A DNA stretch of 64,000 nt from Sphingomonas folli (GTDB lineage: Bacteria > Pseudomonadota > Alphaproteobacteria > Sphingomonadales > Sphingomonadaceae), in NCBI RefSeq assembly GCF_019429525.1, contig NZ_JAHXZL010000008.1, positions 172,027-236,026 of the forward strand, written 5' to 3'. Made by a program: the position numbers and the translations under genes. This document shows positions 38,142 to 47,507 of the stretch, one piece after another. Within the stretch, counting starts at the first letter, position 1; each line of letters starts with the position of its first letter. The notes beneath the pieces are model-generated. The model had not been told where the DNA came from. It saw only the letters and a list, made by a program, of their open reading frames with translations, and ran no database searches.

Positions 38142-38804
38142 TCAGCCGGTGCCTCCTAGAGCGGTTCCTTCAAGAGCGGCTAATGTACCTACAACCCCTA
38201 GATCAACGACCTTAAGAAAGACGCGCTTGGCCCCCTGCGCGTCGCCCGTCCGGCTTAGTTCAGCGTGCGCCCGCAGGAACGCCGTGCTCCACGCTGAGGT
38301 AATCAGCGCCGCTGCCAGAAAGGCAGTGTTTTCGTCGTCTCCTCCGGTCGACTCCTGCCGCAGGAAGGCCGCCAGATCCTGGACGAAGTGGTCGCGGATC
38401 TGCCGCGCGCGCGCCTTCAACGTTTCGCTAGCCTGTGCTGTCTCAACGAACACCCGCGTATCTTCGAACAAGGGAAAGGCTTCTGACGGCTGTTCGATCA
38501 TCTGATGCGCGAGGGCACCCAGCGCTTCGATCGGCGAGCTGCCCGGCGTGCGTGACCGCATCGCCTCGAATGCCAGCGTGCGCGCTTCCTCCTCGCGGTC
38601 GAAGAACATGTCCTCCTTGCGGGGAAAATGGTTGAACACCGTCATGCGGCCAACGTCAGCGGCGTTCGCGATCTCGTCGATGGTCACCTGATCGAACCCG
38701 CGCTCCATGAACAGGCGCGTTGCGACGTCAGAGATCGCCTGGCGAGTGGCCATGCGCTTGCGGGTACGCCGGTCTGGCCGCAGGTCATCGTTGGTATTGC
38801 ACAT
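38142..38804 (-). CDS. TetR/AcrR family transcriptional repressor
   Basis: About 220 residues. The N-terminal HTH is TRQAISDVATRLFMERGFDQ, then VTIDEIANAADVGRMTVFNH with the canonical turn; FPRKEDMFFDREEE follows. The C-terminal ligand-binding domain is helical and unspecific. ATG 38804 is preferred over 38810 because it leaves the dyad at 38808-38824 free as an operator. The gene is divergent from a broken FAD-dependent monooxygenase 50 bp away, the classic arrangement of a repressor controlling a monooxygenase that modifies its inducer. Repression of both promoters through that dyad is inferred. Confidence 0.88.
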   Translation of the reverse strand: MCNTNDDLRPDRRTRKRMATRQAISDVATRLFMERGFDQVTIDEIANAADVGRMTVFNHFPRKEDMFFDREEEARTLAFEAMRSRTPGSSPIEALGALAHQMIEQPSEAFPLFEDTRVFVETAQASETLKARARQIRDHFVQDLAAFLRQESTGGDDENTAFLAAALITSAWSTAFLRAHAELSRTGDAQGAKRVFLKVVDLGVVGTLAALEGTALGGTG

Positions 38805-38807
38805 TAA

Positions 38808-38824
38808 CATGTACTCGGTATATG
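38808..38824. promoter_or_regulatory. Putative TetR operator
   Basis: An imperfect dyad CATGTAC, TCG, GTATATG (6 of 7 arm positions pair) lies between the divergent TetR and FAD monooxygenase genes, overlapping the upstream alternative TetR start. Confidence 0.5.
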
Positions 38825-38855
38825 GTCGGATCTCGTCCAGATTGGGGATGTTCTG

Positions 38856-40016
38856 ATGGTGCCGTCAACCCGTAACGAGATTGGGGCAGGAGTAAGTCGC
38901 CCCGAGGTCCTCATCAGCGGCGCCGGCTTCGCCGGCCTGGCGACCGCCTTCGGCCTGAACCGTCTCGGCTATCAGGTCACCGTCGTGGAGGCGGCTGCAG
39001 GAGTTCGGCGCGGTGGCACGCCTGTCGATATCGAGGGGGAGACGATCACGATCCTGGAGCGGATGGGGCTCGCGGACCTCGTTCGTGCCAAGGCACTGCC
39101 GTCCCGCCGCTTCGAGTTCAAGAACGCGGACAATACAACGCTGGGTTCGATCGGGGTTAGCGGCGATCAAGCCTCTGAGACACGGTACGAGATCCATCGC
39201 GACGATCTGCTCGACATCCTGTACGGCGCGGTGGCGAACGACGTCACCCTATTGTTCGGGAGATCGATCTCGAGCCTCGACGAGCGCGCCGACAGTGTCT
39301 CGGTCACCCTGGACAACGGCGAGCGCCGCGACGTCGCGTTAATCGTGGGATGCGACGGCAACCGATCGAACACGCGGCGGCTTGTCTTCGGGGACGGAGA
39401 CCAGTTCACCCATTTCATGGGCGGGTATTTCTTCCTGAAGGTCGTGCCAGAGACCGGGTAGCTGGCCGCTGACACGACGGAGGTCTATCGCGCGCCAGGG
39501 CGAATGGCGATGCTCAACGGCTACGACGACCGGACCGACATCGGCTTCGGTTTCCGCACCGACGCCGAGATCGCCTATGACTATCGCGACCGCTCGCAGC
39601 AGCAGCGGCTGATCCAGCAGCGGTGCGGCGATTTGGGTTGGAAGGTGCCAGCCATGCTGGCCTCCGTTGCGGGCGACGATGATTTCTACTTCGACCGGAT
39701 CAATCAGATCCGGATGCCGTGTTGGTCTCGTGGGCGGGTCGTTCTGGTGGGCGACGCGGGCTACTGCGTCTCTCCGCTCGCTGGTCTAGGCGGCTCGATG
39801 GCGATCATCGGCGCGGGTCGCCTGGCAGCCGCTTTGGAGCGATATCCCGACGATCATGCTTCAGCGTTCCGTCATTATGAGGACGAGTTGCGGCCGTTCG
39901 TCGAGCAGATCCAGCAACGGGCGGCGGACGAAGGCATGTCGACGATGTGTCCGGCCGACGAGGCGGAGCTCGCCGCTCGCGATCGAGAGATCGCCGCGGG
40001 TCACATGGGCTGGTGA
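38856..40016 (+). pseudogene. FAD-dependent monooxygenase, in-frame TAG
   Basis: ATG 38856 starts a UbiH/PheA-type flavoprotein hydroxylase. The FAD motif is GAGFAGLATAFGLNRLGYQV with VVEA, then CDGNRSNTRR (the DG motif). At 39459-39461 a TAG stops the frame after 201 codons (VVPETG, stop). The same frame resumes as LAADTTEVYRAPGRMAMLNG and reaches GDAGYCVSPLAGLGGSMAII, the second FAD motif, ending at 40016. Complete length would be about 386 codons, usual for the family. A single base change explains the lesion. It may be translated as two useless fragments, or the stop may be a sequence error. It is divergent from the TetR gene. Confidence 0.87.
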
Positions 40017-40072
40017 CCCCAGTCAGTCGAACAGATGGCTGCCAGGAACGCCATGTGCATCGACTGCCGAGA

Positions 40073-40131
40073 TTAACGACTGACGGAAGTTGGGAACTGG
40101 GAAGGGCGCCTGCAGTGACCGCTTATAGGTC
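40073..40131 (+). repeat. 59-nt dispersed intergenic element, copy H
   Basis: TTAACGACTGACGG start, TTGGGAACTGGGAAGGGCGC centre, GCAGTGACCGC and TTATAGGTC end. It lies just before the MOSC gene, whose other side carries copy I. Confidence 0.8.
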
Positions 40132-40216
40132 GAGAACGCTACAGTCGTCCCGCGCAGAAGGCCATCAGATTGCGGCCGGTCTGGTGGCGGGGGCTGGCAG
40201 GTTCTATAGATCAGCA

Positions 40217-40867
40217 ATGACGATCTCTCTTCGCTCAGTGCAAGTCGGGCAGGCAGCTCCGCTCGGTCCCAACGGTGTTCCCAGCGGCTTCATCAAGCTT
40301 CCAATCGACCACCGCGTAGGGCTGGATGCTCTGGGGCTGTTGGGCGATGAGCAAGCTGACCTTACGGTTCACGGCGGACCAGAAAAGGCCGTCTATGGTT
40401 ACGCCAGCGAGCATTACGCTGCCTGGCGGTCAGAGTACCCGGAGCACGCCGACCTCCTCGTCCCAGGCGCCTTTGGTGAGAACCTGACCATCGACGGCTT
40501 GCATGAGGAGCGAATCCGAGTCGGAGACGTGCATGGGATCGGGAGTGCGCTGTTGCAGGTCTGTCAGCCGCGGCAGCCATGCTTCAAGCTGGCGCTTCGC
40601 TTCAGCGACAACCGGCTGCCGAAGGCCATGGTCAAATCCGGTCGCGCGGGGTGGTACTACCGAGTGCTGCAGACCGGAAAACTGGCCGCAGGCGACGAGG
40701 TCAGGCTGGTCGAGCGGCCGCAGCCTGACTTCCCCTTCTCGCGCCTGGTCTCCATCATAAACCACGGCGACGCGACAGCCGAAGAAAACGAATCGCTGGC
40801 AGCGATGTCGGAGGTAGCGGCCTGGATCCGCACGCGAGCGCAAGACAGGATAGGTAGGACGGCCTGA
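40217..40867 (+). CDS. MOSC domain protein (YiiM-like)
   Basis: A 216-residue MOSC protein, usually a molybdenum-cofactor-dependent reductase of N-hydroxylated compounds. Conserved features: the N-terminal VQVGQAAPLGPNGVPSGFIK, DLTVHGGPEKAVYGYASEHY (the GG..KAV core), GAFGENLTIDG, and the likely Moco-ligating Cys in QPRQPCFKLALRF. A C-terminal extension resembling the YiiM tail follows. ATG 40217 starts the domain; the frame is open upstream but that part is not protein-like. It is a single-gene unit bracketed by direct copies H and I of the 59-nt element. The substrate is unknown. Confidence 0.88.
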   Translation: MTISLRSVQVGQAAPLGPNGVPSGFIKLPIDHRVGLDALGLLGDEQADLTVHGGPEKAVYGYASEHYAAWRSEYPEHADLLVPGAFGENLTIDGLHEERIRVGDVHGIGSALLQVCQPRQPCFKLALRFSDNRLPKAMVKSGRAGWYYRVLQTGKLAAGDEVRLVERPQPDFPFSRLVSIINHGDATAEENESLAAMSEVAAWIRTRAQDRIGRTA

Positions 40868-40892
40868 ACGGCCGCGACTGAACCTGCTAACC

Positions 40893-40952
40893 TGAACCGA
40901 CGTCCGGTTCGGGAGTAGCACTGGAGCGGTGCTGAACGGCCGAAACTGGGTC
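40893..40952 (+). repeat. 60-nt dispersed intergenic element, copy I
   Basis: TGAACCGACGTCCGGTTCGG start and CTGAACGGCCG then AACTGGGTC end; one base longer than the usual 59. It lies between the convergent MOSC and ApbE genes. Confidence 0.78.
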
Positions 40953-40998
40953 GAGGGCTCCACAACACTGATAACCCGGCCGTCCTTGAGCGATGTCG

Positions 40999-41973
40999 TC
41001 AGCAATCCTTGGGCGTGAGCATCTCATTGAGTCGACGCGAGAGCAGCTCCTGATAGCCGTCGTTGGTTCTGACGATCATGCGAATAGGATAGTCCAGCGC
41101 CATCACCTCTGCGGGGACGGCGACGAGCGCGAACGTGGCGAGCGCGTCGGCCAGCGTTGCGGTGGGCGCGATCACGCTGGCTGAGACGGCGGCGTGCGCG
41201 GGCGGTCGCCCGGTGCGCGAGTCGAGGTTATGCGCGCCGCGGACGTAGGTTCCGGAGGTGGCTACCGCGAGCTGATGCGCGGCTACGCGCAGCGGCGGTA
41301 CGCCCGCTCCCGCCGGCGCCTCGAGATCGACCCACCACGGGTCGCCGTCAGGTCGCCACCCGCGACCGACGAGCTCGCCGCCGATTTCCACGAGACAGTG
41401 CCGAACGCCCAGCTCGCCCAGCAGATCGGCGACGGCATCGACCGCATAGCCCTTGGCGATGCCCGACAGGTCGAGCCGAACGCCCCCGGGCTGGTACAGC
41501 CGTCGCCGCGGCGCATCCCACGCCAGCCGGCGCCATCCACTTCGTGCGAGCGCGTCCGCGATCTCTGGCGGACTCGGCGCGGCGCGCGCGCCCGCTGGCC
41601 CGAAGCCCCAGAGGTCGACCAGGGCACCGATCGCCGGGTCGAACGCGCCGTGGCTACGCTCCGCCAGCGCGAGCGCCAGATCGACCACGCGCGCGAGGTC
41701 TGCGGGCACCTCATGCCAGCTGTTCGCGGGCGCGTCGTTGAAGCGCGACAGTGCCGAGCCGGGCTCCCAATGACTCATCTGCTCGACGAGCGCCGCGAGC
41801 CGTGCCGTGATCGCTGTAGCGACCGCGGCCGGCGCGACCCGGCCGGCGTAGCGCACGCGCCAAGTTGTCCCCATCGTCTCGCCCTCGACCAGCTCGACCC
41901 GCGCGGCGGGATCGTGCGACGCCAGCGCCGCCGGATCGGTCGTCGGCGGTAGCGCGAGCCGGGGCGCCGGCAT
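40999..41973 (-). CDS. apbE: FAD:protein FMN transferase (ApbE)
   Basis: A 324-residue ApbE-family flavin transferase that attaches FMN from FAD to a Thr or Ser of exported target proteins. Visible motifs: GETMGTTWRVRY at the start of the domain, SHWEPGSALSRFN, LDLSGIAKGYAVDAVADLL (FAD/Mg region), and the C-terminal SGTYVRGAHNLDSRTGRP with the metal-binding Asp, Thr and nearby residues. ATG 41973 shares one base with the upstream stop (TGATG). A candidate substrate, the DUF2271 protein with a DGISGAT motif, is two genes upstream in the same operon. It is probably periplasmic or membrane-associated, although no clear lipobox is visible. It is the last gene of the iron operon. Confidence 0.9.
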   Translation of the reverse strand: MPAPRLALPPTTDPAALASHDPAARVELVEGETMGTTWRVRYAGRVAPAAVATAITARLAALVEQMSHWEPGSALSRFNDAPANSWHEVPADLARVVDLALALAERSHGAFDPAIGALVDLWGFGPAGARAAPSPPEIADALARSGWRRLAWDAPRRRLYQPGGVRLDLSGIAKGYAVDAVADLLGELGVRHCLVEIGGELVGRGWRPDGDPWWVDLEAPAGAGVPPLRVAAHQLAVATSGTYVRGAHNLDSRTGRPPAHAAVSASVIAPTATLADALATFALVAVPAEVMALDYPIRMIVRTNDGYQELLSRRLNEMLTPKDC

Positions 41974-42818
41974 CAGGGCGTCATCACCTCGAGCGTGGTG
42001 GTGTAGCTCATCCGCCGCTGCGTCGCGCGCGGCGCGGTCGCGCGCGCGTCGGTCAGCGTCGCGTTGAGCCAGTACATGCCCGCGCTCAGCCACTCGATCG
42101 CGAGCGTGCCGTCCGCCGCTGTGGTCAGCTCGCGGGCGCCCTCGGCGTCGCGGTAGCGCTTGCCGCCGGGCACCACGATAACCTTGAGCGCGGCGGCCGG
42201 CTGGCCGTCGACCAGGAAGCGGAAGCGGGCGGTCTCACCCGCGACCAGTTCGTCGGGGTGGGTGACATAGTCGATCTCGAGCCCCTTGCCGCTCGGCCGC
42301 AGTACGGTGCGGGTCGGCTCGCCGGCGGTGACGAAGATCTCGTTGCGCGCCGACGTCTCGGTCAGGCGCACGTCGGTCGCGTCGGCGGGGATGTCGGCGA
42401 CCGTCAGCGGCGGCTGGCGCGGCCCCCCGTCGCTCGTCGGCGGGCCGCCGCGACCGCCGATGCGCTTCTCCACGCCCCCGACCTTGAAGCTGCCCATCAT
42501 TCCCGACATTTCACTGCCGATCTTCCAGGTGCCGGGCTTGTCGAGGCGGACGTCGAACACCGAGCGGTAGCGCCCGGTAGCGCCGTTCTGGAGCGTCCCC
42601 GGCGTGCCGTCGGGCTGCCAGACCCGCACGGCCTCGAGCCGGCCGGGCTGGTGGTCGGCGTAGAACAAGTCGTTCGACACCGCGCTGTCGACCGTGACCC
42701 AGCCGTCGGTGCCGGAGAAGATCGTGCCCGAAGGCAGCAGCCACATGCGATGCGCCGAGACGGCGGCCGGCAGCGCGAGCAGCGCCGCGGCGACGAGGAA
42801 GCGGGAACGTGCGATCAT
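41973..42818 (-). CDS. DUF4198 domain periplasmic protein
   Basis: A 281-residue exported protein. The signal peptide is MIARSRFLVAAALLALPAAV, then SAHRMWLLPSG, the His-Xaa-Trp start common to mature DUF4198/NikM-like proteins after cleavage at Ala-His. The rest is beta-rich with Gly-rich loops (GGRGGPPTSDG) and a carboxypeptidase-regulatory-like C-terminal domain (VVPGGKRYRDAEGARELTTA). DUF4198 proteins are thought to bind metals or help metal uptake. ATG 42818 has GGAGGTC upstream. It is embedded between the DUF2271 and ApbE genes in an iron-linked operon, so a role in iron handling at the cell surface is inferred. Confidence 0.87.
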   Translation of the reverse strand: MIARSRFLVAAALLALPAAVSAHRMWLLPSGTIFSGTDGWVTVDSAVSNDLFYADHQPGRLEAVRVWQPDGTPGTLQNGATGRYRSVFDVRLDKPGTWKIGSEMSGMMGSFKVGGVEKRIGGRGGPPTSDGGPRQPPLTVADIPADATDVRLTETSARNEIFVTAGEPTRTVLRPSGKGLEIDYVTHPDELVAGETARFRFLVDGQPAAALKVIVVPGGKRYRDAEGARELTTAADGTLAIEWLSAGMYWLNATLTDARATAPRATQRRMSYTTTLEVMTP

Positions 42819-42837
42819 GTTAGGACCTCCGGGAGGA

Positions 42838-43313
42838 TCAGCGGGCGGTGACGGTGACGGCGCCGAGCTCGTGGGTGCCGCTGGCGCGCGCGGCGCCGGG
42901 GACCGTGAGCGGCACCTGGACCAGCTCGCGTCCACCGGTCTCGCGCGCCGCCTCGACGTGGAGGACATAGGCGCCCGGGCGGACGTCGGCGGGCAGCGCG
43001 ATGGTGTGGACGCCGGGCGGTCGCGTCGCGCCGCTGATGCCGTCGGCGGGGAGATGCAGGCTGCGTCCGCCCTTGCGCCACCAGCCGCGCAGGTCGGCGA
43101 GCCACTTGGTGCCGGGCTCGGCGCCGCTCTTCTTCACGTCGTACCAGAGCGCGAGCGTCCGCGCCGGCCCACCGCCCGCGGGCTCGAGCCAGACCGCGAC
43201 GTAGGGCGATGGTATTCGGCGACGGCGAGACGCGGCACCGTGACGCTGACGGTACCCGCTGCGGCGGGGGTCGCCACGGTGCCGGCGGCGAGCACGAGCA
43301 GGGAAGGGCGCAT
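42838..43313 (-). pseudogene. DUF2271 protein with ApbE flavinylation motif, frameshifted
   Basis: ATG 43313, after GAGGAG, encodes a signal peptide and the start of the mature protein (RPSLLVLAAGTVATPAAAG, then VSVTVPRLAVAEYHR). The remainder, PYVAVWLEPAGGGPARTLAL onward to 42838, is in the next frame; a base is missing in CATCGCCCTACG near 43206. The intact product would be about 158 residues. The DUF2271 domain carries DGISGAT (DNA 43024-43044), which fits the Dxx(s/t)GAT motif that ApbE modifies with FMN on the Thr. So this should be the flavin-carrying partner of the PepSY protein and ApbE. Whether the lesion is real decides if the system works. Confidence 0.82.
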
Positions 43314-43325
43314 GGCGGTGTCTCC

Positions 43326-43961
43326 TCAGTGGATCAGGAAGAGCGCGATCAGCGCCGGCGCAGCGAGGCCGAGCGCGATGAGCGGCCAGGTGGCGCGGCG
43401 ATGGCGTGCATGGAGGTGGAGCAGCAGCAGCCCGGTCAGCGTGAACAGCACGCACGCCGCCGCGAACAGGTCGATGAACCAGAACCAGGCGGCGCCGGCG
43501 TTGCGCCCCTTGTGCAGGTCGTTGAGGTAGGAGACCCAGCCCCGGTCGGTGATCTCCGCCGTGATCGCCCCGGTGACGCGGTCGACGCTGACCCAGGCGT
43601 CGCCGCCGGGGCGCGGCAGCGCGACATAGACCTCGCCCTCGGACCATTCGGCCGCGCGCGCGGTCGGGGCGACACCGACCGCGCCCGCGACCGCCTCGGC
43701 AACCGCGAGCGGCAGCGGCGCGTCCTTGGCGTGCACACCGGAGAGCTGGTGCCGCAGCGCCGCGGGCAGCACCGCGGCGCGCTCGGTGACCACGGGCGTG
43801 GCGGCGATGCTGGCGGCATGGTTGAGCGTGATTCCGGTGAGCGCGAACAGCAGCATCGCCACCAGCGACACCGCCGCGCTGACCCAGTGCCAGGTGTGGA
43901 GCTGCTTGAGCCACCACGAGCGCCAGCGTCGCGCGGCCGGCCGGCGCGCCGCGACGCTCAC
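43326..43961 (-). CDS. PepSY-associated TM helix domain protein
   Basis: A 211-residue inner membrane protein. A basic N-terminus is followed by TM1 (about 27-48, [20 protein letters not shown]), a periplasmic PepSY-like part containing [20 protein letters not shown], then TM2 ([20 protein letters not shown]) and TM3 ([20 protein letters not shown]). His residues in LKQLHTWHW and NDLHKGR lie close to the helices, as in heme- or quinone-linked PepSY reductase proteins. It overlaps the PiuC gene by 4 bp and precedes the DUF2271 gene by 12 bp. It probably passes electrons from the membrane to the flavinylated DUF2271 protein to reduce ferric chelates; this is inference from context. Confidence 0.87.
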   Translation of the reverse strand: MSVAARRPAARRWRSWWLKQLHTWHWVSAAVSLVAMLLFALTGITLNHAASIAATPVVTERAAVLPAALRHQLSGVHAKDAPLPLAVAEAVAGAVGVAPTARAAEWSEGEVYVALPRPGGDAWVSVDRVTGAITAEITDRGWVSYLNDLHKGRNAGAAWFWFIDLFAAACVLFTLTGLLLLHLHARHRRATWPLIALGLAAPALIALFLIH

Positions 43962-44641
43962 GCGTCGGCCCAGCGGCGCAGCAAATTGTGGTAGACGCCG
44001 GTGAGCTGCACCACCGCCGCATCGCCTTGGCCCCGGTCGGTCGCGACCGCCTGGATCGCGCGATCGAGCTCGAACAGGGTGCGGCGCTCGCCGTCGTCGC
44101 GCACCATCGACTGCAGCCAGAAGAAGCTCGCCACCCGCTCGCCGCGCGTCACCGGGGTGACGCGGTGCAGGCTGGACGCGGGATAGAGCACGAGGTGGCC
44201 CGCCGGCAGCTTGACCGACTGTGGCCCGAACTGGTCCTCGATCACCAGCTCGCCGCCGTCATAGGCAGCGGGATCCTCGAGGAAGAGCGTCGCCGACAGG
44301 TCCGAGCGGAGGCGGAAGTCGGTCCCGCGCTTCATCCGGATCGCGTTGTCGACGTGGAGGCCGAAGTCCTCGCCACCGGCGTAGCGGTTGAACAGCGGCG
44401 GGAAGACCTTGAGCGGCAGCGCCGCCGCGACGAACAGCGGCGTGCGCCCGAGCGCGTCGAGGATCATCCCGCCCGCCTCGCGCGCGGCGGCCGAGTCCTC
44501 GGGCAGCTGGCGGTTGCGCTTGGCGAGCGCCGACTGCAGGCCCGAGGTGACGTTGCCGTCGACCCACTCGCCGGCGTCGATGATCGCGCGGACGCGCGCG
44601 AGCGCGGCGGCGTCGAGCACGTCGGGGATGGCGATCAGCAT
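43958..44641 (-). CDS. Fe(II)/2-oxoglutarate-dependent PKHD-type hydroxylase (PiuC-like)
   Basis: A 227-residue dioxygenase. Iron ligands: His and Asp in [11 protein letters not shown] and the distal His in [15 protein letters not shown]; the Arg after it binds 2-oxoglutarate. The C-terminal helix [14 protein letters not shown] is characteristic of the PiuC/YbiX group. Genes of this group are regularly next to TonB-dependent catecholate siderophore receptors (for example Fiu-YbiX in E. coli, PiuA-PiuC in Pseudomonas). Here it lies 34 bp downstream of such a receptor and overlaps the PepSY gene by 4 bp. It is cytosolic. It may modify a siderophore or a protein; target unknown. Confidence 0.92.
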   Translation of the reverse strand: MLIAIPDVLDAAALARVRAIIDAGEWVDGNVTSGLQSALAKRNRQLPEDSAAAREAGGMILDALGRTPLFVAAALPLKVFPPLFNRYAGGEDFGLHVDNAIRMKRGTDFRLRSDLSATLFLEDPAAYDGGELVIEDQFGPQSVKLPAGHLVLYPASSLHRVTPVTRGERVASFFWLQSMVRDDGERRTLFELDRAIQAVATDRGQGDAAVVQLTGVYHNLLRRWADA

Positions 44642-44675
44642 GCGCGTGCTCCGTCCAAGACCGTCACCGCGCGGC

Positions 44676-47045
44676 TCAGAAGTTGTAGAAGAGGCTGAGC
44701 ACCGCCGAGCGCGCGTCGCCGGGCACCGCCCAGCCGTTGTTGCGCACTCCCGTGTAATAGCGCTCGTTGCCGACGTTCTGGACGTTGAGCTGCGCGGTCA
44801 GCCCGCCCGCGAAGGTGTAGGCGAGATAGGCGCGGTGGATAAGGTAGTCGTCCACCAGCGGCTGTGAGGGCGCCGCGAGCGACGCGGCGGCGACGGCGAA
44901 GCCGCCCTGGTAGGTCAGGCCGTATCCGAGCTCGAGCCCGAACGGGAGGCGGTAGGTGGTGAACAGGCTGCCGGAGTGTTCGGGCGTCTGGGTCAGCCGG
45001 CTGCCGCGCTGCGGGTCGAGCACCGCGGCCGAGTTGCCGCAGGTCGTGCTCGGCGCGGCGAGGCAGCGGTCCGACACCGACTGGCGGATCGTGCCGTCCA
45101 GATAGGTGTAATTGGCGAAGATCGTCCAGGCCGGTGCGATCGCGCCCGAGGCGCCCAGCGCGACCCCGTCGACACGGCTGCGACCGTCGAGCACCTGTGT
45201 CGACGAGGGCAGCGCCGGGTCGACCGACGGGACGCGGTAGTTGGTGCGCTCGTTGCGGAACACCGCGGCGGTGAGCTCGAGCCGCCCGAACACGCTCGCC
45301 TTCACCCCGGCCTCGTAGTTGCGCGCGGTCTCGGGCGCGACCTGGCATGGATCGTAGGTGACGGCGGCACCGTTGATCACCTGCACCACCGGCGCGCCGC
45401 AACCGAGCCTGACCGTCGTGGACGAAGGCGTCTTGGCATTGCCGTAGCTGGCATAGACGCTCACCTGCTGCGCGGGGTGCAGCACCACGCCGCCGCGATA
45501 GGAGAAGAGGCGCTCGCGGCTCTGCTGCGGCCGCTGGGCGAGTTCGGTCACCTGCGTCGCGCCGGGCGGCACGACCGCCAGCGGCAGGTTGCGGAAGGTC
45601 GCGTGCTGCGACTCCCAGCGTACGCCGCCGTTCAGCTCGATGAAGCGGCCGAGTTCGAGCGTGTCGAAGGCATAGACGGCGAGGTTGCGCGTCTCGCCGC
45701 GCGCCTGCGCGGTGACGGTGCGATGGAGCGGCCCGCGCCACCTCGTATCGGGGTCGGTGATCGACAGGACCGGCAGCGGTGTCACCGCCGAGCCGTCGGC
45801 GTTGCGCAGCAGCGACGCGGTCGTGATCGCGTAATCCTCGATCGCGCCCGAGAAGCCGAGATTAAGTGTGTTGCGGAGACCGCCCTCGGCGCCGGTCGCG
45901 ACGCGCAGGTCGGTCTGGTTGTAGAGTAGCTGCGCTTCCTGGTCGCGGACCAGGCCGCGCGGTCCCGACGGCTGCCACTGGCCGGGCGCGAGGCCGGCGG
46001 GGCAGGCGGCGCCGGTCGGTTGGAGCGCGACCCCCGCGAGGCAGAAGGTGCCCTGCGGAGCGCTGGTGACGCCGTTCTGCACGACGTGCTGCCAGCGTGT
46101 CAGATTGCGCACCGACACCGCCTCGCTGACCGCGTGGCGGAAGGTCGCGGTCGCGCGGTCGAGCACCTGATCCTGCTTGTCGAGGTTGACGATGCCGTAA
46201 TAGTCCGAGCGGTCGACACCTGGCAGCGGGCCGCTCGACAAAGCGGTACGGAAGAAGGGCACGCCGTAGTAGGGCGTGTTGTCGTCCTCCTGGTGGACAT
46301 AGGCGAGCGTCAGGCTGGTCGGCCCGTCGATCCCGATCGTCACCGCGGGCGCCACGCCCCAGCGCTCAAACTTCTCGACGTCGCGTCCCGGCACGTCGTT
46401 GCGGTGATAGGCGGCGTTGAGCCGCACCGCGACGTCGTCGCCGACGCGCTTGTTGGCGTCGATCGCAGCGCGGTAGTAATCGTCGGTGCCGATCGAGCCC
46501 TGCACGACGGTGAGATCGCGCGGCGTCGGCACCTTCGACACCAGGTTGATGGTGCCGCCGACCGAGCCCGAGCCGTTGAAGACGCTGTTGGCGCCGTTGT
46601 AGACCTCGATCTGCTGGAGGTTGAACGGGTCGGTGCGGCTGTACTGGCCGCTGTCGCGCACCCCGTCGACGGTGATGTCGTTGGTGGCGGAATAACCGCG
46701 CAGGTTGATGTTGTCGCCATAGCCGCCGCCCCCCTCGCCGGCCCCGAAGGTGATGCCGGGGATGGTCTGCAGCGCGTCGCGGAGCGTCTGGAGGTTCTGC
46801 TTACGAATGGTCTGGTCGTTGAGGACCGTGACCGTCTGGGGCAGGTCGATCAGCGCCGAGGTAGCCTTCGGGCTCTCGAGCTTAGCCGGCTCGGCGGGTG
46901 TCCCGTTGACGATGATGTCGTCGCGCCCATCAGTGCGATCCTGCGCCGCGATCGACGCGCCCGTGCCGGGATCCGCCGCGGCAGGCGCGGAAGCGATAAA
47001 CCCGACGCACGAGAGCGCCAGGAAGGTCGGTCCATTTTTCAACAT
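44676..47045 (-). CDS. TonB-dependent siderophore receptor (Fiu/catecholate type)
   Basis: A 789-residue outer membrane receptor. A signal peptide (about 1-24) is followed by a short TonB-box region ([10 protein letters not shown]). The plug domain has [20 protein letters not shown], then [40 protein letters not shown] and [19 protein letters not shown] 22-strand barrel ends in SVLSLFYNF, with the terminal Phe needed for assembly. The plug wording matches ferric catecholate receptors such as Fiu. It leads a six-gene operon with PiuC, PepSY, DUF2271, DUF4198 and ApbE genes. A Fur-like box lies 51 bp upstream, so iron repression is expected. Confidence 0.92.
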   Translation of the reverse strand: MLKNGPTFLALSCVGFIASAPAAADPGTGASIAAQDRTDGRDDIIVNGTPAEPAKLESPKATSALIDLPQTVTVLNDQTIRKQNLQTLRDALQTIPGITFGAGEGGGGYGDNINLRGYSATNDITVDGVRDSGQYSRTDPFNLQQIEVYNGANSVFNGSGSVGGTINLVSKVPTPRDLTVVQGSIGTDDYYRAAIDANKRVGDDVAVRLNAAYHRNDVPGRDVEKFERWGVAPAVTIGIDGPTSLTLAYVHQEDDNTPYYGVPFFRTALSSGPLPGVDRSDYYGIVNLDKQDQVLDRATATFRHAVSEAVSVRNLTRWQHVVQNGVTSAPQGTFCLAGVALQPTGAACPAGLAPGQWQPSGPRGLVRDQEAQLLYNQTDLRVATGAEGGLRNTLNLGFSGAIEDYAITTASLLRNADGSAVTPLPVLSITDPDTRWRGPLHRTVTAQARGETRNLAVYAFDTLELGRFIELNGGVRWESQHATFRNLPLAVVPPGATQVTELAQRPQQSRERLFSYRGGVVLHPAQQVSVYASYGNAKTPSSTTVRLGCGAPVVQVINGAAVTYDPCQVAPETARNYEAGVKASVFGRLELTAAVFRNERTNYRVPSVDPALPSSTQVLDGRSRVDGVALGASGAIAPAWTIFANYTYLDGTIRQSVSDRCLAAPSTTCGNSAAVLDPQRGSRLTQTPEHSGSLFTTYRLPFGLELGYGLTYQGGFAVAAASLAAPSQPLVDDYLIHRAYLAYTFAGGLTAQLNVQNVGNERYYTGVRNNGWAVPGDARSAVLSLFYNF

Positions 47046-47095
47046 TGTAGCCCCCTGCTGCAGCAGCGATATTGCGAGCTAATTGCAGTGTCAAG

Positions 47096-47114
47096 GCTAA
47101 TGAGAATCGTTCGC
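47096..47114 (-). promoter_or_regulatory. Putative Fur box upstream of the siderophore receptor
   Basis: On the minus strand GCGAACGATTCTCATTAGC matches the classical 19-bp Fur box at 13 of 19 positions, including GAT and TCATTA. It lies 51 bp before the receptor start. Confidence 0.6.
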
Positions 47115-47217
47115 GATCTATCGTGCTGTCCACGAAGGTCCGATTACGGAAGATATAAAGCTTCCTTTATGTCCTGCTTGACGCGCCGCCTCCGCTGGTC
47201 GATGCGACGCAGGTCAA

Positions 47218-47398
47218 GGTTCTTCGGTCGGCTCGCCGCGCCGAAGCTAAGACGGGAAGCCGGTGCGATGCCGGCGCTGCCCCCGCAACTGTGAGCGGCG
47301 AGCAGGTGGTCGTTCCGTGTCACTGGTCGCGCTCGCGCGGCCGGGAAGGCCAGACCATCCGCACCGACCCGCGAGCCAGGAGACCTGCCTCGACGCCA
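47218..47398 (+). ncRNA. Cobalamin riboswitch
   Basis: Carries the hallmark blocks of the AdoCbl/B12 aptamer in order: AAGACGGGAAGCCGGTGCGA near 47247, GCCGGCGCTGCCCCCGCAAC then TGTGAGCGG (the B12 box core) near 47270, and GAGCCAGGAGACCTGCC near 47381-47395. It ends about 110 bp before the TonB receptor start and should shut off its expression when cobalamin is high. Confidence 0.93.
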
Positions 47399-47507
47399 TA
47401 ACGTCCACCGGCGGGGTGCCCGGTCTGGCCGCTCGCATGCCGCGGCCGGGCCTCCCGTCCGCGCGCGCCGGTGTCTGGTCCGCGTGCCCCGTCCTTCATC
47501 GGGGTAT

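Noticed and set aside
46020..47294. Plus-strand frame of 424 codons across the siderophore receptor start
   Set aside because: Antisense to the receptor, and it covers the Fur-like box; composition is Arg/Val/Asp-rich without motifs.
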